A DNA stretch of 64,000 bases from Halapricum hydrolyticum (GTDB lineage: Archaea > Halobacteriota > Halobacteria > Halobacteriales > Haloarculaceae): the NCBI GenBank assembly GCA_025517565.1, contig JAOPKD010000010.1, forward strand, positions 26,014 to 90,013, given 5' to 3'. Shown here piece by piece: positions 1 to 9,106 of this stretch; the stretch's first letter is position 1, and every line of letters begins with the position of its first letter. A model generated the notes under the pieces. It was given only the letters and a program-made list of their open reading frames with translations, did not search any database and was not told where the DNA came from. The translations under genes and the position numbers were made by a program.

Positions 1-2
1 CT

Positions 3-77
3 ATTGCCGAATCACTGGCTCGGGCGACGGCCGATCCTGGTCCTGTGGTCGACATCACTCCGATTCCGTGTGACTGA
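3..77 (+). CDS. 3' end of an unidentified gene (partial)
   Basis: An open frame enters from the left edge and ends at a TGA at 75-77, giving a 24-residue C-terminus that finishes PIPCD. Codon use is like the rest of the window and the next gene on this side is convergent, so it is plausibly the tail of a real plus-strand gene. Too little is present to name a family. Confidence 0.4.
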   Translation: MAESLARATADPGPVVDITPIPCD

Positions 78-213
78 GTTATGTTACGATAGTATGTGTG
101 TAAAGGAAATCGTCGTATGTCCTGAGACGACGGGAGAAAGTCACTCCTGAGCGCCGGTCGTTCGGCAAGAGTGGACACGGTTACCCGGCCGTGGTGGTCT
201 CGACGAGCCGTGG

Positions 214-969
214 CTACTCCAGTTCCGACTGTATCTCGTGGGCTGAACTGATGAGTAGTCCCGGAATGTCCTGTTCGAACCGCTTGCCGGACAGCGCGTC
301 GGTCGATCCGGTGACACAGAGCGCACCGTGCAAACGCCCGTTCGTATCGGTGACAGCGGTCGCGATACACCTGATACCCGTTCGCCACTCCTCGCGGTCG
401 ACTGCCCATCCCTGGGTTCGAACGCTCTCCAGCGTCTCCCGGAGCTCCGCAGTCGTCTGCGTGTTCTCCGTGCACGGAGCCCGTTCGGACTCCGAGAGGA
501 GCGCCGAAACCTCCTCGGGCGGATGCGCCGCCAGGATCGCCTTCCCGGGCGCAGTGCAGTGCAGGGGCAGCACGTCGCCGGTGGCGACGGCCGGGTCGTC
601 GACGCCCGTCGCCGGAGCCGTGTACAGACACGTGAGCTGTCCACGTTCGAAGACGAGCAGACTCGCGCTCAGACCGGTCGCGTTCGACAGGTTCTCCGCA
701 TGTGCGCGGCCGACGTTGTAGAGAGCAAAGCGGGTGCGCGTCGTCGTGCCGATCTCCAGAAATCGGAGACTGGCCCGGTACGTCTGTCCGTCCTTGACCA
801 CGTACCCGAGCTGCGTCAGCGTCGAGAGGTGGTTGTGGATCGAGCTCCGCGAGTGTTCAAGCCGTTCGACCAGGTCCGCAAGCGTCATTCCCCCCGAATC
901 GATGATCGCCTCCAGCACGCGGTGGCTGGTCTGTACCGCCTTGACCGGTGGATCGCCGTCGGCTGTCAT
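214..969 (-). CDS. IclR-family transcriptional regulator
   Basis: 251 residues. The N-terminal winged helix-turn-helix (about residues 10-65, with SRSSIHNHLSTL as the recognition region) is followed by an IclR effector-binding domain (about 80-250), which is the usual full-length IclR layout. IclR proteins bind small-molecule effectors and control nearby catabolic genes. It lies just downstream of the galactonate-dehydratase-like gene on the same strand, and a 17-bp perfect palindrome sits 35 bp before its ATG, so autoregulation and control of the adjacent sugar/polyol genes are likely (inference). The ATG at 969 gives a complete HTH domain with little extension. Confidence 0.9.
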   Translation of the reverse strand: MTADGDPPVKAVQTSHRVLEAIIDSGGMTLADLVERLEHSRSSIHNHLSTLTQLGYVVKDGQTYRASLRFLEIGTTTRTRFALYNVGRAHAENLSNATGLSASLLVFERGQLTCLYTAPATGVDDPAVATGDVLPLHCTAPGKAILAAHPPEEVSALLSESERAPCTENTQTTAELRETLESVRTQGWAVDREEWRTGIRCIATAVTDTNGRLHGALCVTGSTDALSGKRFEQDIPGLLISSAHEIQSELE

Positions 970-1003
970 ACAATAGTAAACAATTGATGAACGTAAATAG
1001 ATT

Positions 1004-1020
1004 GTCCACTAATAGTGGAC
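1004..1020. promoter_or_regulatory. 17-bp perfect palindrome, candidate IclR operator
   Basis: GTCCACTA-A-TAGTGGAC reads identically on both strands. It lies 35 bp upstream of the iclR ATG and 12 bp beyond the stop of the dehydratase gene. It could be the regulator's own operator. A terminator is less likely because no T run follows in the direction of transcription. Confidence 0.5.
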
Positions 1021-1031
1021 AGCTGTCGACG

Positions 1032-2183
1032 TCACCACTCCGCGATGCTGCCGTCGTCGTGATACCAGATCGGGTTCTGCCAGTCGACGTCCAGCTGGGC
1101 CTGCTGTCTGACGTACTCCTCGTTGACGGTGATACCGAGGCCGGGCCCGTCGGGGGCTCGGACGTGGCCGTCTTCGAAGCCGAACGCGGTCGGATCCCGC
1201 AGGTATCTCAGCAGGTCGTTGTCCTCGGGATCGTGGATTTCGAGGTCCTGTCCCTGGGCGAGGGCGTTCGGGACGACCATGTCGAGCTGGAGACAGGCAG
1301 CGAAGGCGATCGGTCCGAAAGGGGAGTGTAGCGAGACGCTGATGTCGGCCGTCTCGGCGGCGTTCGCGATCTTCTTGACCTCCGAGATCCCGCCGGCGCT
1401 CGACGGGTCGGGCTGGATGACGTCGACCAGCCGGTCCTCGATGATGTCCTGGAACGCCCACCGCGAATAGAGGCGCTCGCCGGTCCCGAGTGGGGTCGTG
1501 GCGTGGGCTTCGATCTTCGGGAGGGCCTCGAAGTGCGCGGGCCGAACCGGCTCCTCGTAGAACATCGGGTCGTACTCGTCGAGCGCCGCCGCGAGCCGCT
1601 TTGCCGCCCCCGTCGTGACGCGACCGCTGAAGTCGACGACGAGGTCGATCCTCTCGCCCACTTCCTCGCGCACGGCGGCGACGCGCTCGCGCGCACGCTC
1701 GATCGTCTCCGGCGAGTCGAGACGCTCCGTGTGAGCGACTGCCTCCATCTTGAGGACGTCGTACCCGTTCTCGACGGCATCAGCCGCGGCGTCGCTAACG
1801 GCCGAGGCGGACTCGCCCCCGATCCACTGGTACACGTCGATGTGGTCGCGTGCCCGGCCACCGAGAAGCTCGTACACGGGTGCTCCGAAGTGCTTGCCCT
1901 TGAGATCCCACAGTGCCGTGTCGATACCGCCGATCGCGCTCATCAGGATCGGCCCGTCCCGGAAGTACTGCCCGCGATACATCGCCTGCCAGTGGCGCTC
2001 GATCTCCATCGGATCCTTGCCCAGGAGGTAATGGTCCATGACCGTCTCGACGGCCGCGACTGTCGCCTTCGAATGGCCAGCCAGCGTCGCCTCTCCCCAG
2101 CCGACCAGCCCGGTGTCCGTTTCGAGCCGGAGAAACACCCACCGGGGTGGGACAGAGAACACCTGGTAGTCTGTGATTTCCAT
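1032..2183 (-). CDS. Galactonate dehydratase-like enolase-superfamily enzyme
   Basis: 383 residues from the ATG at 2183; an in-frame ATG at 2252 would add 23 residues that family members lack. The sequence follows E. coli DgoD end to end, from the PPRWVFL start through the ending W-x-H-x-D-x-S-x-AEW. Metal ligands D184, E210 and E236 and the catalytic His of LHSPFGP (H286) are present. The other catalytic His of DgoD (in DFHGRV) is Ser186 here, so the substrate or chemistry may differ. Enzymes of this family dehydrate sugar acids to 2-keto-3-deoxy acids. The gene is divergent from the kinase-aldolase-glpABC set and followed by iclR, suggesting co-regulation. Family assignment is firm; substrate is not. 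Confidence 0.85.
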   Translation of the reverse strand: MEITDYQVFSVPPRWVFLRLETDTGLVGWGEATLAGHSKATVAAVETVMDHYLLGKDPMEIERHWQAMYRGQYFRDGPILMSAIGGIDTALWDLKGKHFGAPVYELLGGRARDHIDVYQWIGGESASAVSDAAADAVENGYDVLKMEAVAHTERLDSPETIERARERVAAVREEVGERIDLVVDFSGRVTTGAAKRLAAALDEYDPMFYEEPVRPAHFEALPKIEAHATTPLGTGERLYSRWAFQDIIEDRLVDVIQPDPSSAGGISEVKKIANAAETADISVSLHSPFGPIAFAACLQLDMVVPNALAQGQDLEIHDPEDNDLLRYLRDPTAFGFEDGHVRAPDGPGLGITVNEEYVRQQAQLDVDWQNPIWYHDDGSIAEW

Positions 2184-2308
2184 ATCGCGGACAACGACAT
2201 CTGGCGTCTTGTAGATTGTGCGGGTATACGCGGAGGTGCTGACACCGAACATGCTGGAAAGAACAATATTTATATAGTGGGTTATCGATCATTACAGTGG
2301 GTCTTCCC
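2184..2308. promoter_or_regulatory. Divergent promoter region, dehydratase / kinase
   Basis: The gap between the two divergent starts contains an AT-rich TATA-like segment at about 2266-2276 (aatatttatat), readable on both strands. Two AGTGG half-sites start at 2276 and 2296, exactly 20 bp apart and just upstream of the kinase ATG. They resemble the arms of the palindrome at 1004-1020 (TAGTGG), so the same regulator may bind here. Confidence 0.45.
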
Positions 2309-3856
2309 ATGACAGACGTACTCATTGGTGTCGACGCGGGCACGTCGATGATCAAAGCGGTGGCGTATACGACGGACGGCAAACCCCTGTACAAGAGCAG
2401 TCGCAAGAACGAGGTCTTGCGGCCGGAACCCGGGTGGCGCGAGCAGGACATGGACGACACGTGGGACGCGACGGCGGCGACTCTCCGGGAAGTCGTCGAA
2501 CAACTGAACCGGCAGGACGAAATCCTCGGGCTGGGCGTGACAGCCCAGGGGGACGGCTGCTGGCTGATGGACGACGACGGGAAACCGGCGCGGGACGCGA
2601 TCCTCTGGCACGACGAGCGCGCGAGCGACATTATCGGTGAATGGCAGGATTCGGACGTCAACGATCGCCTGTACGACATCTGCGGGAGCGTCCAGTTCCC
2701 GGGATCGAGTCTGGCGATACTGCTGTGGCTGCAGGAGCACGAACCGGAGACGATCATGCGTGCCGATACGGTTCTCTTCTGCAAGGACTGGCTCAAGTAC
2801 AGACTCACCGGTGAGATCACGTCCGATCCGAGCGACATGTCGCTGCCGTACGTCGACGTGGAGACGGGCGAGTACTCCTCGGAGGTGTTCGACGTCGTGG
2901 GTGCGTCACAGTTCGAGTCGTTGCTCCCGCCGCTGCAGGATCCACTCGACGTGATCGGCGAGGTGACCGCCGAGGCGGCCAAGCAGACCGAGATCCCGGA
3001 GGGGACGCCCGTCGTCTCCGGACTGTTCGACGTCCCCTGCTCGATGTTCGGCAGTGGCGTGGCCCAGGCCGGAGAGGGTGCCTCTGTGGTCGGGACGACC
3101 TCGCTCAACCAGGTGTTGATGGACGACCCCGACGCCAGCCCCCACGGCGTCGGAATGACCCTTTCGCTGGGTCTGGACAACGAACGCGGATTCGACGGCA
3201 AGCGGTGGACCCGGGTCATGGCCTCGATGATCGGCACGCCGAACCTGGACTGGTGGCTGGACATGCTCCGGTACAGGGAGGATCCGGACTACGGGGCCAT
3301 CGAGAAGCGCGCCTCGGAGATCCCGATCGGGAGCGAAGGCGTGCTCTATCATCCGTATCTCAGCGGCTCCGGTGAACGCGCGCCGTTCTTGAACACCAAA
3401 GCGCGTGCACAGCTGATCGGCTTAGAACCGGATCACACCGAAGAGCACGTCGTCCGGGCGGTCTACGAGGGCGTCGGGCTGGCGATGAAAGACTGCTACG
3501 AACACATTCCGGACACGCCCAGGGAGGTCTACGTAGCTGGCGGCGGTGCCAAGTCGGACTTCTGGTGTCAGATGTTCGCCGACGCCATTGACGCCGAGTT
3601 CGCCGTGCCGGAGGGCGAGGAGTTCGGTGCCAAGGGTGCCGCGCTGCTGGCCGGAACCGCCGTCGGCGTCTTCGAGGACTTCGAGAGCGCCGTCCGAGCG
3701 TCCAGGACGGTCGAGAAGGCGTACCAGCCCGATCCGGACGCTTCGCCGAAATACGACAAGCTTTATGAGTACTACAAGATGACCTACGAGACGATGTTCG
3801 ACGTCTGGGACAAGCGCGTCGAAACGGTCAACGCGATCGAAGGGATGGACGACTAA
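2309..3856 (+). CDS. FGGY-family carbohydrate kinase (L-xylulose/erythritol kinase type)
   Basis: 515 residues. The ATG at 2309 puts the phosphate-binding motif GVDAGTSMIKA at residues 7-17, as in the family. The region GVTAQGDGCWLMD (76-88) resembles LyxK and erythritol kinases more than glycerol kinase. The catalytic Asp of the family is D241 in SGLFDVPCSMFG, and the C-terminal ATPase glycine motif AGGGAKSD is present. It would phosphorylate a free ketose or polyol with ATP in the cytoplasm. It leads a run of kinase, aldolase and GlpABC-type dehydrogenase genes. Family call is firm; substrate is open (xylulose, erythritol, another pentitol or tetritol). Confidence 0.85.
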   Translation: MTDVLIGVDAGTSMIKAVAYTTDGKPLYKSSRKNEVLRPEPGWREQDMDDTWDATAATLREVVEQLNRQDEILGLGVTAQGDGCWLMDDDGKPARDAILWHDERASDIIGEWQDSDVNDRLYDICGSVQFPGSSLAILLWLQEHEPETIMRADTVLFCKDWLKYRLTGEITSDPSDMSLPYVDVETGEYSSEVFDVVGASQFESLLPPLQDPLDVIGEVTAEAAKQTEIPEGTPVVSGLFDVPCSMFGSGVAQAGEGASVVGTTSLNQVLMDDPDASPHGVGMTLSLGLDNERGFDGKRWTRVMASMIGTPNLDWWLDMLRYREDPDYGAIEKRASEIPIGSEGVLYHPYLSGSGERAPFLNTKARAQLIGLEPDHTEEHVVRAVYEGVGLAMKDCYEHIPDTPREVYVAGGGAKSDFWCQMFADAIDAEFAVPEGEEFGAKGAALLAGTAVGVFEDFESAVRASRTVEKAYQPDPDASPKYDKLYEYYKMTYETMFDVWDKRVETVNAIEGMDD

Positions 3857-3970
3857 GCGTATCCGATCGCCGGATCCGGACAACGCTGATCACACGGGGC
3901 CGGCCCGGCCCCGTCGACGTCGACAGCACGTATCGAACGACCAACTGCGATCACAGACACCAAATACACT

Positions 3971-4624
3971 ATGACAGACGAACTCACACTACAGGCGGAA
4001 CGGGAGAAAGTAAGCGAACTCGGCCGCGAGATGCTCGAACAGGGACTCACGAAAGGCACTGGCGGAAACATCAGCGCCAGGAGCGGCGACCACGTCGCGA
4101 TCAGCCCGTCAGGGGTTCCGTACAGGGAAATCGAACCCGAGGACGTCCCCGTCGTCGACCTCGAGGGGAACCAGGTCGCGGGCGAGCGCGACCCTTCCAG
4201 CGAAATCGCGATGCACACCGGGATTCTCCGGGAGCGCGAGGACGTCGGTGGCGTCGTCCACAACCACTCGCCGTACGCGACTACCTTCGCGAGCCTGGGC
4301 GAGCCGGTTCCGGCTAGTCATTACCTCATCGCCTACGTCGGCGATCAGATCCCGGTCGCACCCTACGAGACCTTCGGGACGCCCGAACTGGCCGAGGCGG
4401 CCCTCGAGACGCTCGGGGAGGAGTACAATGCCTGCCTGCTGGAGAACCACGGCGTCGTGACGGTCGGCGAGACGGTCGACGCCGCCTTCGAGGTCGCGAT
4501 GATGGTCGAGTACTGTGCGCGCATCCACTACCAGGCGGTCAGTATCGGCGAACCGAACGTCCTGCCCGGCGACGAGATCGACACCCTGCTCGAGGCTTTC
4601 GAGGGATACGGTGAAGCACACTGA
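3971..4624 (+). CDS. Class II aldolase/adducin-family ketose-phosphate aldolase
   Basis: 217 residues, typical of L-fuculose-1-phosphate / L-ribulose-5-phosphate enzymes. Zinc ligands are visible as H97 and H99 (VVHNH) and H160 (ENHGVV), and the catalytic acid of fuculose aldolase corresponds to E78 (PSSEIAMHTG). The phosphate-binding segment GTGGNIS is at 29-35. Such enzymes cleave ketose-1-phosphates to dihydroxyacetone phosphate plus an aldehyde. It sits 114 bp after the kinase and 33 bp before glpA, so it probably acts on the product of the kinase and dehydrogenase (inference). A ribulose-phosphate epimerase role is a less likely alternative. Confidence 0.85.
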   Translation: MTDELTLQAEREKVSELGREMLEQGLTKGTGGNISARSGDHVAISPSGVPYREIEPEDVPVVDLEGNQVAGERDPSSEIAMHTGILREREDVGGVVHNHSPYATTFASLGEPVPASHYLIAYVGDQIPVAPYETFGTPELAEAALETLGEEYNACLLENHGVVTVGETVDAAFEVAMMVEYCARIHYQAVSIGEPNVLPGDEIDTLLEAFEGYGEAH

Positions 4625-4657
4625 TGGAGCGACAGTGAGACGCAAGGAGCGACCAGC

Positions 4658-6361
4658 ATGGCACCCACAGTCGTCGTGATCGGCGGCGGTGCGACCGGTA
4701 CGGGGACAGCCCGCGACCTGGCGATGCGCGGGTTCGACGTGACGTTGCTCGAACGGGGCAACCTCACCCACGGCACCACCGGCCGGACGCACGGCCACCT
4801 CCACAGCGGCGGTCGATACGCCGTCTCCGATCAGGAGAGCGCCGTCGACTGCATCGAGGAGAACCGGATTCTCAGAGACATCGCCCCTCACTGTATCGAG
4901 GATACGGGCGGCCTGTTCGTCCAGCTAGAGGGCGATTCGGACGAGTACTTCCGGGAGAAACTGGACGGCTGTGCCGAGTGTGGCATTCCGACGGACGTCA
5001 TCTCCGGCGAGGAGGCGCGCAGACAGGAGCCGTATCTGACCGAGAAGACCAAGCGGGCGATCCGGGTGCCGGACGGCGCGCTCGATCCGTTCCGGCTGGC
5101 CGTCGCCAACGCCGCCGACGCCATCGAACACGGCGCACGCGTCGAGACACACGCCGAGGTCGTCGACCTGCTCACCGATGAGAGCGACGTCACCGGGGTC
5201 CGATTCCGGCGACAGGGGCCGAACTACCTCGGCGAGGGCAGCGAGGGAGACGTCGAGACGATCGAGGCTGACCACGTCGTCAGCGCGGCCGGCGCGTGGG
5301 CCGGCCAGGTCGCCGCGATGGCCGACGTCGACGTGGCGATGGCCATCTCGAAGGGGGCGATGGTGGTCACGAACGTCCGCCAGATCGATACGGTGATCAA
5401 CCGCTGTCTTCCCAAAGACGAGGGCGATACCATCATCCCTCACGAGACGACGGTCCTGCTCGGCGCGAACGACGAGCCCGTCGACGATCCGGACGACTAT
5501 CCCGAAGAGCAGTGGGAAGTCGACATGATGATCGACGTCGCTTCGGAGATGGTCCCCATCGTCGAGAACGCACGAATGATCCGTGCCTACTGGGGCGTCA
5601 GGCCGCTGTACGACCCGAACCCGGGAGAGACCGAGGACACGGGCGACGTGACGCGCAACTATTTCATCCTCGATCACGAGGAACGGGACGGCGTCGCCGG
5701 ATTCACCTCCGTCGTCGGAGGCAAGTTGACGACCTACCGCGAGATGGCTGAATCCGTCACCGACCACGTCTGTGATCGCTTCGGCGTGGACGAGCCTTGC
5801 CGGACCCACGAGGAACCGCTCCCGGGAAGTCGCGATCAGTCGATCCTCGAGGAGTACATGGACCGGTTCGATCTGCGTTCGCCCGTCGCGAAACGGAGCG
5901 TCCAGCGACTCGGCGACCGCGCACCGGAAGTACTCGGGAGCGAGGATCCCAACCCCGTGGTCTGTGAGTGCGAGGCCGTCACGCGAGCCGAGGTTCGCGA
6001 CGCCATCGAGGACGTCGGGCCGGACCTCAACGCTGTCCGACTGCGAACCCGCGCGTCGATGGGGAACTGCCAGGGCGGGTTCTGTACCCACCGGCTGGGT
6101 GCGGAGGTCTATCACGACCACGAGGCGTCGACGGCCCGCGACGCGGTCGACGAACTCTACCAGGAACGCTGGAAGGGCCAGCGCCACACCCTCTGGGGCC
6201 GGCAACTCTCCCAGGCGATGTTGAACCACATGCTCCACGCGACGACGATGAATCACGACGCCGACCCGGGACTTCGCGGGGACACAGTCGACTTCGCCGC
6301 CTTCGATGCAGGACGGAAGACCGACGCGGCGACAGACGGAGGGTCGACCAATGGCGATTGA
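4658..6361 (+). CDS. glpA: Anaerobic glycerol-3-phosphate dehydrogenase-like subunit A
   Basis: 567 residues. An N-terminal FAD-binding motif ([15 protein letters not shown], residues 6-20) starts a DAO/GlpA fold that runs to about residue 370. A C-terminal BFD-like [2Fe-2S] domain has the paired cysteines VVCEC and GNCQGGFC (about 430-475). This is the GlpA layout: oxidation of a polyol phosphate with electrons passed to GlpB/GlpC and the quinone pool. It overlaps glpB by 11 bp and is followed by glpC. No glycerol kinase is present; the partner kinase is of LyxK/EryA type, so the substrate may be a phosphate ester other than sn-glycerol 3-phosphate. Confidence 0.85.
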   Translation: MAPTVVVIGGGATGTGTARDLAMRGFDVTLLERGNLTHGTTGRTHGHLHSGGRYAVSDQESAVDCIEENRILRDIAPHCIEDTGGLFVQLEGDSDEYFREKLDGCAECGIPTDVISGEEARRQEPYLTEKTKRAIRVPDGALDPFRLAVANAADAIEHGARVETHAEVVDLLTDESDVTGVRFRRQGPNYLGEGSEGDVETIEADHVVSAAGAWAGQVAAMADVDVAMAISKGAMVVTNVRQIDTVINRCLPKDEGDTIIPHETTVLLGANDEPVDDPDDYPEEQWEVDMMIDVASEMVPIVENARMIRAYWGVRPLYDPNPGETEDTGDVTRNYFILDHEERDGVAGFTSVVGGKLTTYREMAESVTDHVCDRFGVDEPCRTHEEPLPGSRDQSILEEYMDRFDLRSPVAKRSVQRLGDRAPEVLGSEDPNPVVCECEAVTRAEVRDAIEDVGPDLNAVRLRTRASMGNCQGGFCTHRLGAEVYHDHEASTARDAVDELYQERWKGQRHTLWGRQLSQAMLNHMLHATTMNHDADPGLRGDTVDFAAFDAGRKTDAATDGGSTNGD

Positions 6362-7730
6362 GAGCGACGTTCTGGTCGTCGGCGGCGGTCTCGCTGGCGT
6401 CACCAGCGCGATCGCCGCCGCCCGAGAAGGCGCCGACGTCCGTCTGCTCGCCCACAAGAAGAGCACGCTCCGACAGGCCTCCGGACTGATCGACGGCCTG
6501 GGGTACGTCCCCCCTCGCACGCCCCAGCAAGAGCACGCTGACTACATCTCCCAACAGCGTCAGGACTTCCGTGACGTCCGCGGAGAACGCGGGGATTACC
6601 GGGGCCCCCTCCAGACGCCCTACGAGGGGATCGACGCCCTGCCCGACGCCCACCCCTACTCGATCCTGGGGGCCGACGCTCTCAGAGACGGACTGGCGCT
6701 GTTCGACGATCTCGTCGGAGACACGTACCTGGGGAGCCACACCGAGCGAAACGCGCTCGTCCCCACGTTCGGCGGTGCGGTGAAACCCACCGCTCGATAC
6801 CCCCGGGCCGTGGCGGCAGGTCTGGCGAGCGACGAGCGACCGATGCTTCTGGTCGGGTTCCGGTCGCTGACGGAGTTCGACGCCGGGATGGTCGCCGATC
6901 AGCTGTCGGCAGCCGGCGTCCTCTTCGACGTCCGCGGCGTCGAAGTCCCGTTCGCCGAATCCTTCCCGACGGACACGAAGATAACCCGGTTCGTGAAGGC
7001 GTTCGACCACGACGAGCGGATCGAGGGCACGCCCGCCAGGCGTGCCCTCGCTGAGGCAGTCGAGGCATACGTCGACGACGCCGAACGTGTCGGCTTCCCC
7101 GCCGTCCTCGGCGACGACAACGCTGCTGCGGTCCGGGCGGACCTCGGGGACTGTCTCGGCGCGGACGTCTTCGAGATCCCCATGGGTCCTCCGAGCATTC
7201 CGGGTCTCCGACTCGAAGACCGGCTGTTCGAGGCACTGGACGCCGAAGGGGTTCGCCTGGAGACCGGCGTTCCGGCCGTCGGATACGAGTCCGCGGGCGG
7301 CACCGTCGAGTCGGTTATCGTCGACCGAATGGGGAGCGACGTGCCGTACGCCGCCGACGCAGTCGTCCTCGCGACGGGCGGTCTGGTCGGGAAGGGGCTG
7401 GATTCTGATCGGGACGGTATCCGGGAGCCGGTCTTCGGCTGTCACGTCCCTCACCCCGAGGACCGCTACGACTGGTTCGTCGACGACGCGTTCGGCGATC
7501 AGCCCTACGCCCGCTTCGGTGTCCGCCCGGACGCGTCGATGCGGCCGCTGGACGCCGACGGCGAACCGGCGTTCGCCAACCTCTTCGCAGCCGGTGCAGT
7601 CGTCGGCGGTGCCGACGCCGCACGCGAGAAATCCGCCAGCGGCGTCTCGCTTGCGACGGGCGTGGTCGCCGGTCGGAACGCCGCGATAGCGAGTCGAGAA
7701 CGAACCGAGCGAGCGGGGGCGTCGCCATGA
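6351..7730 (+). CDS. glpB: Anaerobic glycerol-3-phosphate dehydrogenase-like subunit B
   Basis: 459 residues. The ATG at 6351 places the flavin-binding GGGLAG at residues 10-15; upstream in-frame codons lie inside glpA. The length and the signature [11 protein letters not shown] near residue 45 match GlpB, the FMN/FAD subunit that links GlpA to the membrane-associated GlpC. It overlaps glpA by 11 bp and glpC by 4 bp (ATGA), indicating one translationally coupled transcript. The C-terminal region ends with a second nucleotide-binding patch ([12 protein letters not shown]). Confidence 0.85.
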   Translation: MAIESDVLVVGGGLAGVTSAIAAAREGADVRLLAHKKSTLRQASGLIDGLGYVPPRTPQQEHADYISQQRQDFRDVRGERGDYRGPLQTPYEGIDALPDAHPYSILGADALRDGLALFDDLVGDTYLGSHTERNALVPTFGGAVKPTARYPRAVAAGLASDERPMLLVGFRSLTEFDAGMVADQLSAAGVLFDVRGVEVPFAESFPTDTKITRFVKAFDHDERIEGTPARRALAEAVEAYVDDAERVGFPAVLGDDNAAAVRADLGDCLGADVFEIPMGPPSIPGLRLEDRLFEALDAEGVRLETGVPAVGYESAGGTVESVIVDRMGSDVPYAADAVVLATGGLVGKGLDSDRDGIREPVFGCHVPHPEDRYDWFVDDAFGDQPYARFGVRPDASMRPLDADGEPAFANLFAAGAVVGGADAAREKSASGVSLATGVVAGRNAAIASRERTERAGASP

Positions 7731-9076
7731 GGGAGCAGCACCGAGCGGACGAAGCGGATCGACGGCGACGCACGACTGACGGCGGCGTCGCCGCCGAGAC
7801 GGCCGACCCCGGGCAGCCGGACCCCGTCGAAGTTTTCCCGGAGGGCGAGTTCGACTTGCGGCCGGGTGCCGACGACTGCTACAAGTGCACGACATGCGAG
7901 ACGTCCTGTCCGGTCGCGGAAGTCGACGAGTCGTTCCCCGGGCCGAAGTTCCAGGGCCCCGAACAGTGGCGCCTCAAGCGCAAAGACGAGATCGAGATCG
8001 ATCCGTCGATCACGGAGTGTTCGAACTGCCTGCGGTGTGATACGTCCTGCCCGTCCGGCGTCGGCCTGGCGCAGATGCACAACACCGCCCGCGGGGAGTA
8101 CGTCGACAACCAGCTACCGACGCTCTCGATCAAGTACGTCCGCAACCGGATCCTCGCGAACTACCGGACCTCTGCTCGCCTCGCGAGTGTGTTCCCCCGG
8201 ACGGCCAACTTCGTGATGAACTTCGGGCCGGTCCGCTGGGCGATGGAGAAGGTTCTGCACGTCCCCAGCGAGCGGGACTTCCCCGAGTTCGCCACGCAGA
8301 CTTTCCGGGAGTGGTGGGCCGAACGAGGCGGCGCGCAGGTGTCGAACCCGGACAAGCGTGTGGCGTACTTCCACGGCTGTTACGCCAACTACAACACGAC
8401 CGAGGTCGCGAAGGCGATGGTCCGGGTCTACGAGCACTTCGGATACGAGATACTCGTGCCGCCCCAGAAGTGCTCGGGGACGCCGATGTTCGCAAACGGG
8501 ATGCTCGACGACGCCCGTCGCCACGCCGTCACGAACGTCGAGAACCTCGTCGAAGCCATCGAGGAGGGCGCGGACGTGATCGCCTCCTGTACCTCCTGCT
8601 CGATGGCGTTGCGCAACGAATACCCCGAACTGTTCGACATCGACGGCATCGAGACGGTGGCCGAGAACACTTTCGACGCGCTGGAGTACCTCCGGATCAA
8701 CGAGGATCTGCAGGGTGCGATCCAGGACGCGACCGTCTCCGGTGAGTTTGCCGAGGCGTTCGCCTACCACGCCCCCTGTCACGCTCGCAACCAGGGCCTG
8801 GACCGACAGGCGATCGAGCTGTTCCGGGATCTCGACGGCGTGCAGATCGAGGACGTCGGCGACTCCTGCTCTGGCATCTCCGGTACCTACGGCTGGAAGG
8901 AAGAGAAGTACGAGACGTCGATGGAGATCGGCGCGGAGATGTTCGAGCACATGGAAGCCGCCGAGGGAACCACGGGGATGACCGAATGTCCCACCTGCGG
9001 GATGCAGATGGAACACGGCACCGGCTACGACGTCCATCACCCGCTGGAAGTGCTCGAGGCCGCGCTTGTTGAGTAG
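7727..9076 (+). CDS. glpC: Anaerobic glycerol-3-phosphate dehydrogenase-like subunit C
   Basis: 449 residues. Two [4Fe-4S] cysteine motifs near the N-terminus (CYKCTTCETSCP and CSNCLRCDTSCP) are followed by two CCG-type cysteine-rich repeats (HGCYANY, QKCSG, CTSC; then HAPCHA, DSCSG, CPTCGM), the layout of GlpC and heterodisulfide-reductase-like subunits. It anchors the GlpAB dimer and hands electrons to quinone. The first about 45 residues, before the first cluster, are polar and poorly conserved in character. Last gene of the island; it converges on the phosphatase gene across a 27-bp gap. Confidence 0.85.
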   Translation: MREQHRADEADRRRRTTDGGVAAETADPGQPDPVEVFPEGEFDLRPGADDCYKCTTCETSCPVAEVDESFPGPKFQGPEQWRLKRKDEIEIDPSITECSNCLRCDTSCPSGVGLAQMHNTARGEYVDNQLPTLSIKYVRNRILANYRTSARLASVFPRTANFVMNFGPVRWAMEKVLHVPSERDFPEFATQTFREWWAERGGAQVSNPDKRVAYFHGCYANYNTTEVAKAMVRVYEHFGYEILVPPQKCSGTPMFANGMLDDARRHAVTNVENLVEAIEEGADVIASCTSCSMALRNEYPELFDIDGIETVAENTFDALEYLRINEDLQGAIQDATVSGEFAEAFAYHAPCHARNQGLDRQAIELFRDLDGVQIEDVGDSCSGISGTYGWKEEKYETSMEIGAEMFEHMEAAEGTTGMTECPTCGMQMEHGTGYDVHHPLEVLEAALVE

Positions 9077-9106
9077 TACTTTCCGGCTGGCCGTCCGTCG
9101 TACTCA
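9070..9106. terminator. Possible hairpin between convergent glpC and phosphatase genes
   Basis: TGAGTAGTAC and GTCGTACTCA form an imperfect 10-bp stem (two mismatches) with a 17-nt loop, overlapping the 3' ends of both genes. A weak candidate bidirectional terminator. Confidence 0.3.

Noticed and set aside
2184..2252. Longer start for the galactonate-dehydratase-like gene
   Set aside because: The 23-residue extension is not seen in family members, and the ATG at 2183 matches their N-terminus.
4925..6520. 531-codon open frame on the minus strand
   Set aside because: Opposite to glpA; GC-rich third positions of glpA explain its length.
6027..7895. 622-codon open frame on the minus strand over glpB
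   Set aside because: It is antisense to glpA/glpB/glpC, which have clear motifs. Its composition (Arg/Ser/Gly-rich) is typical of reverse frames in GC-rich DNA.
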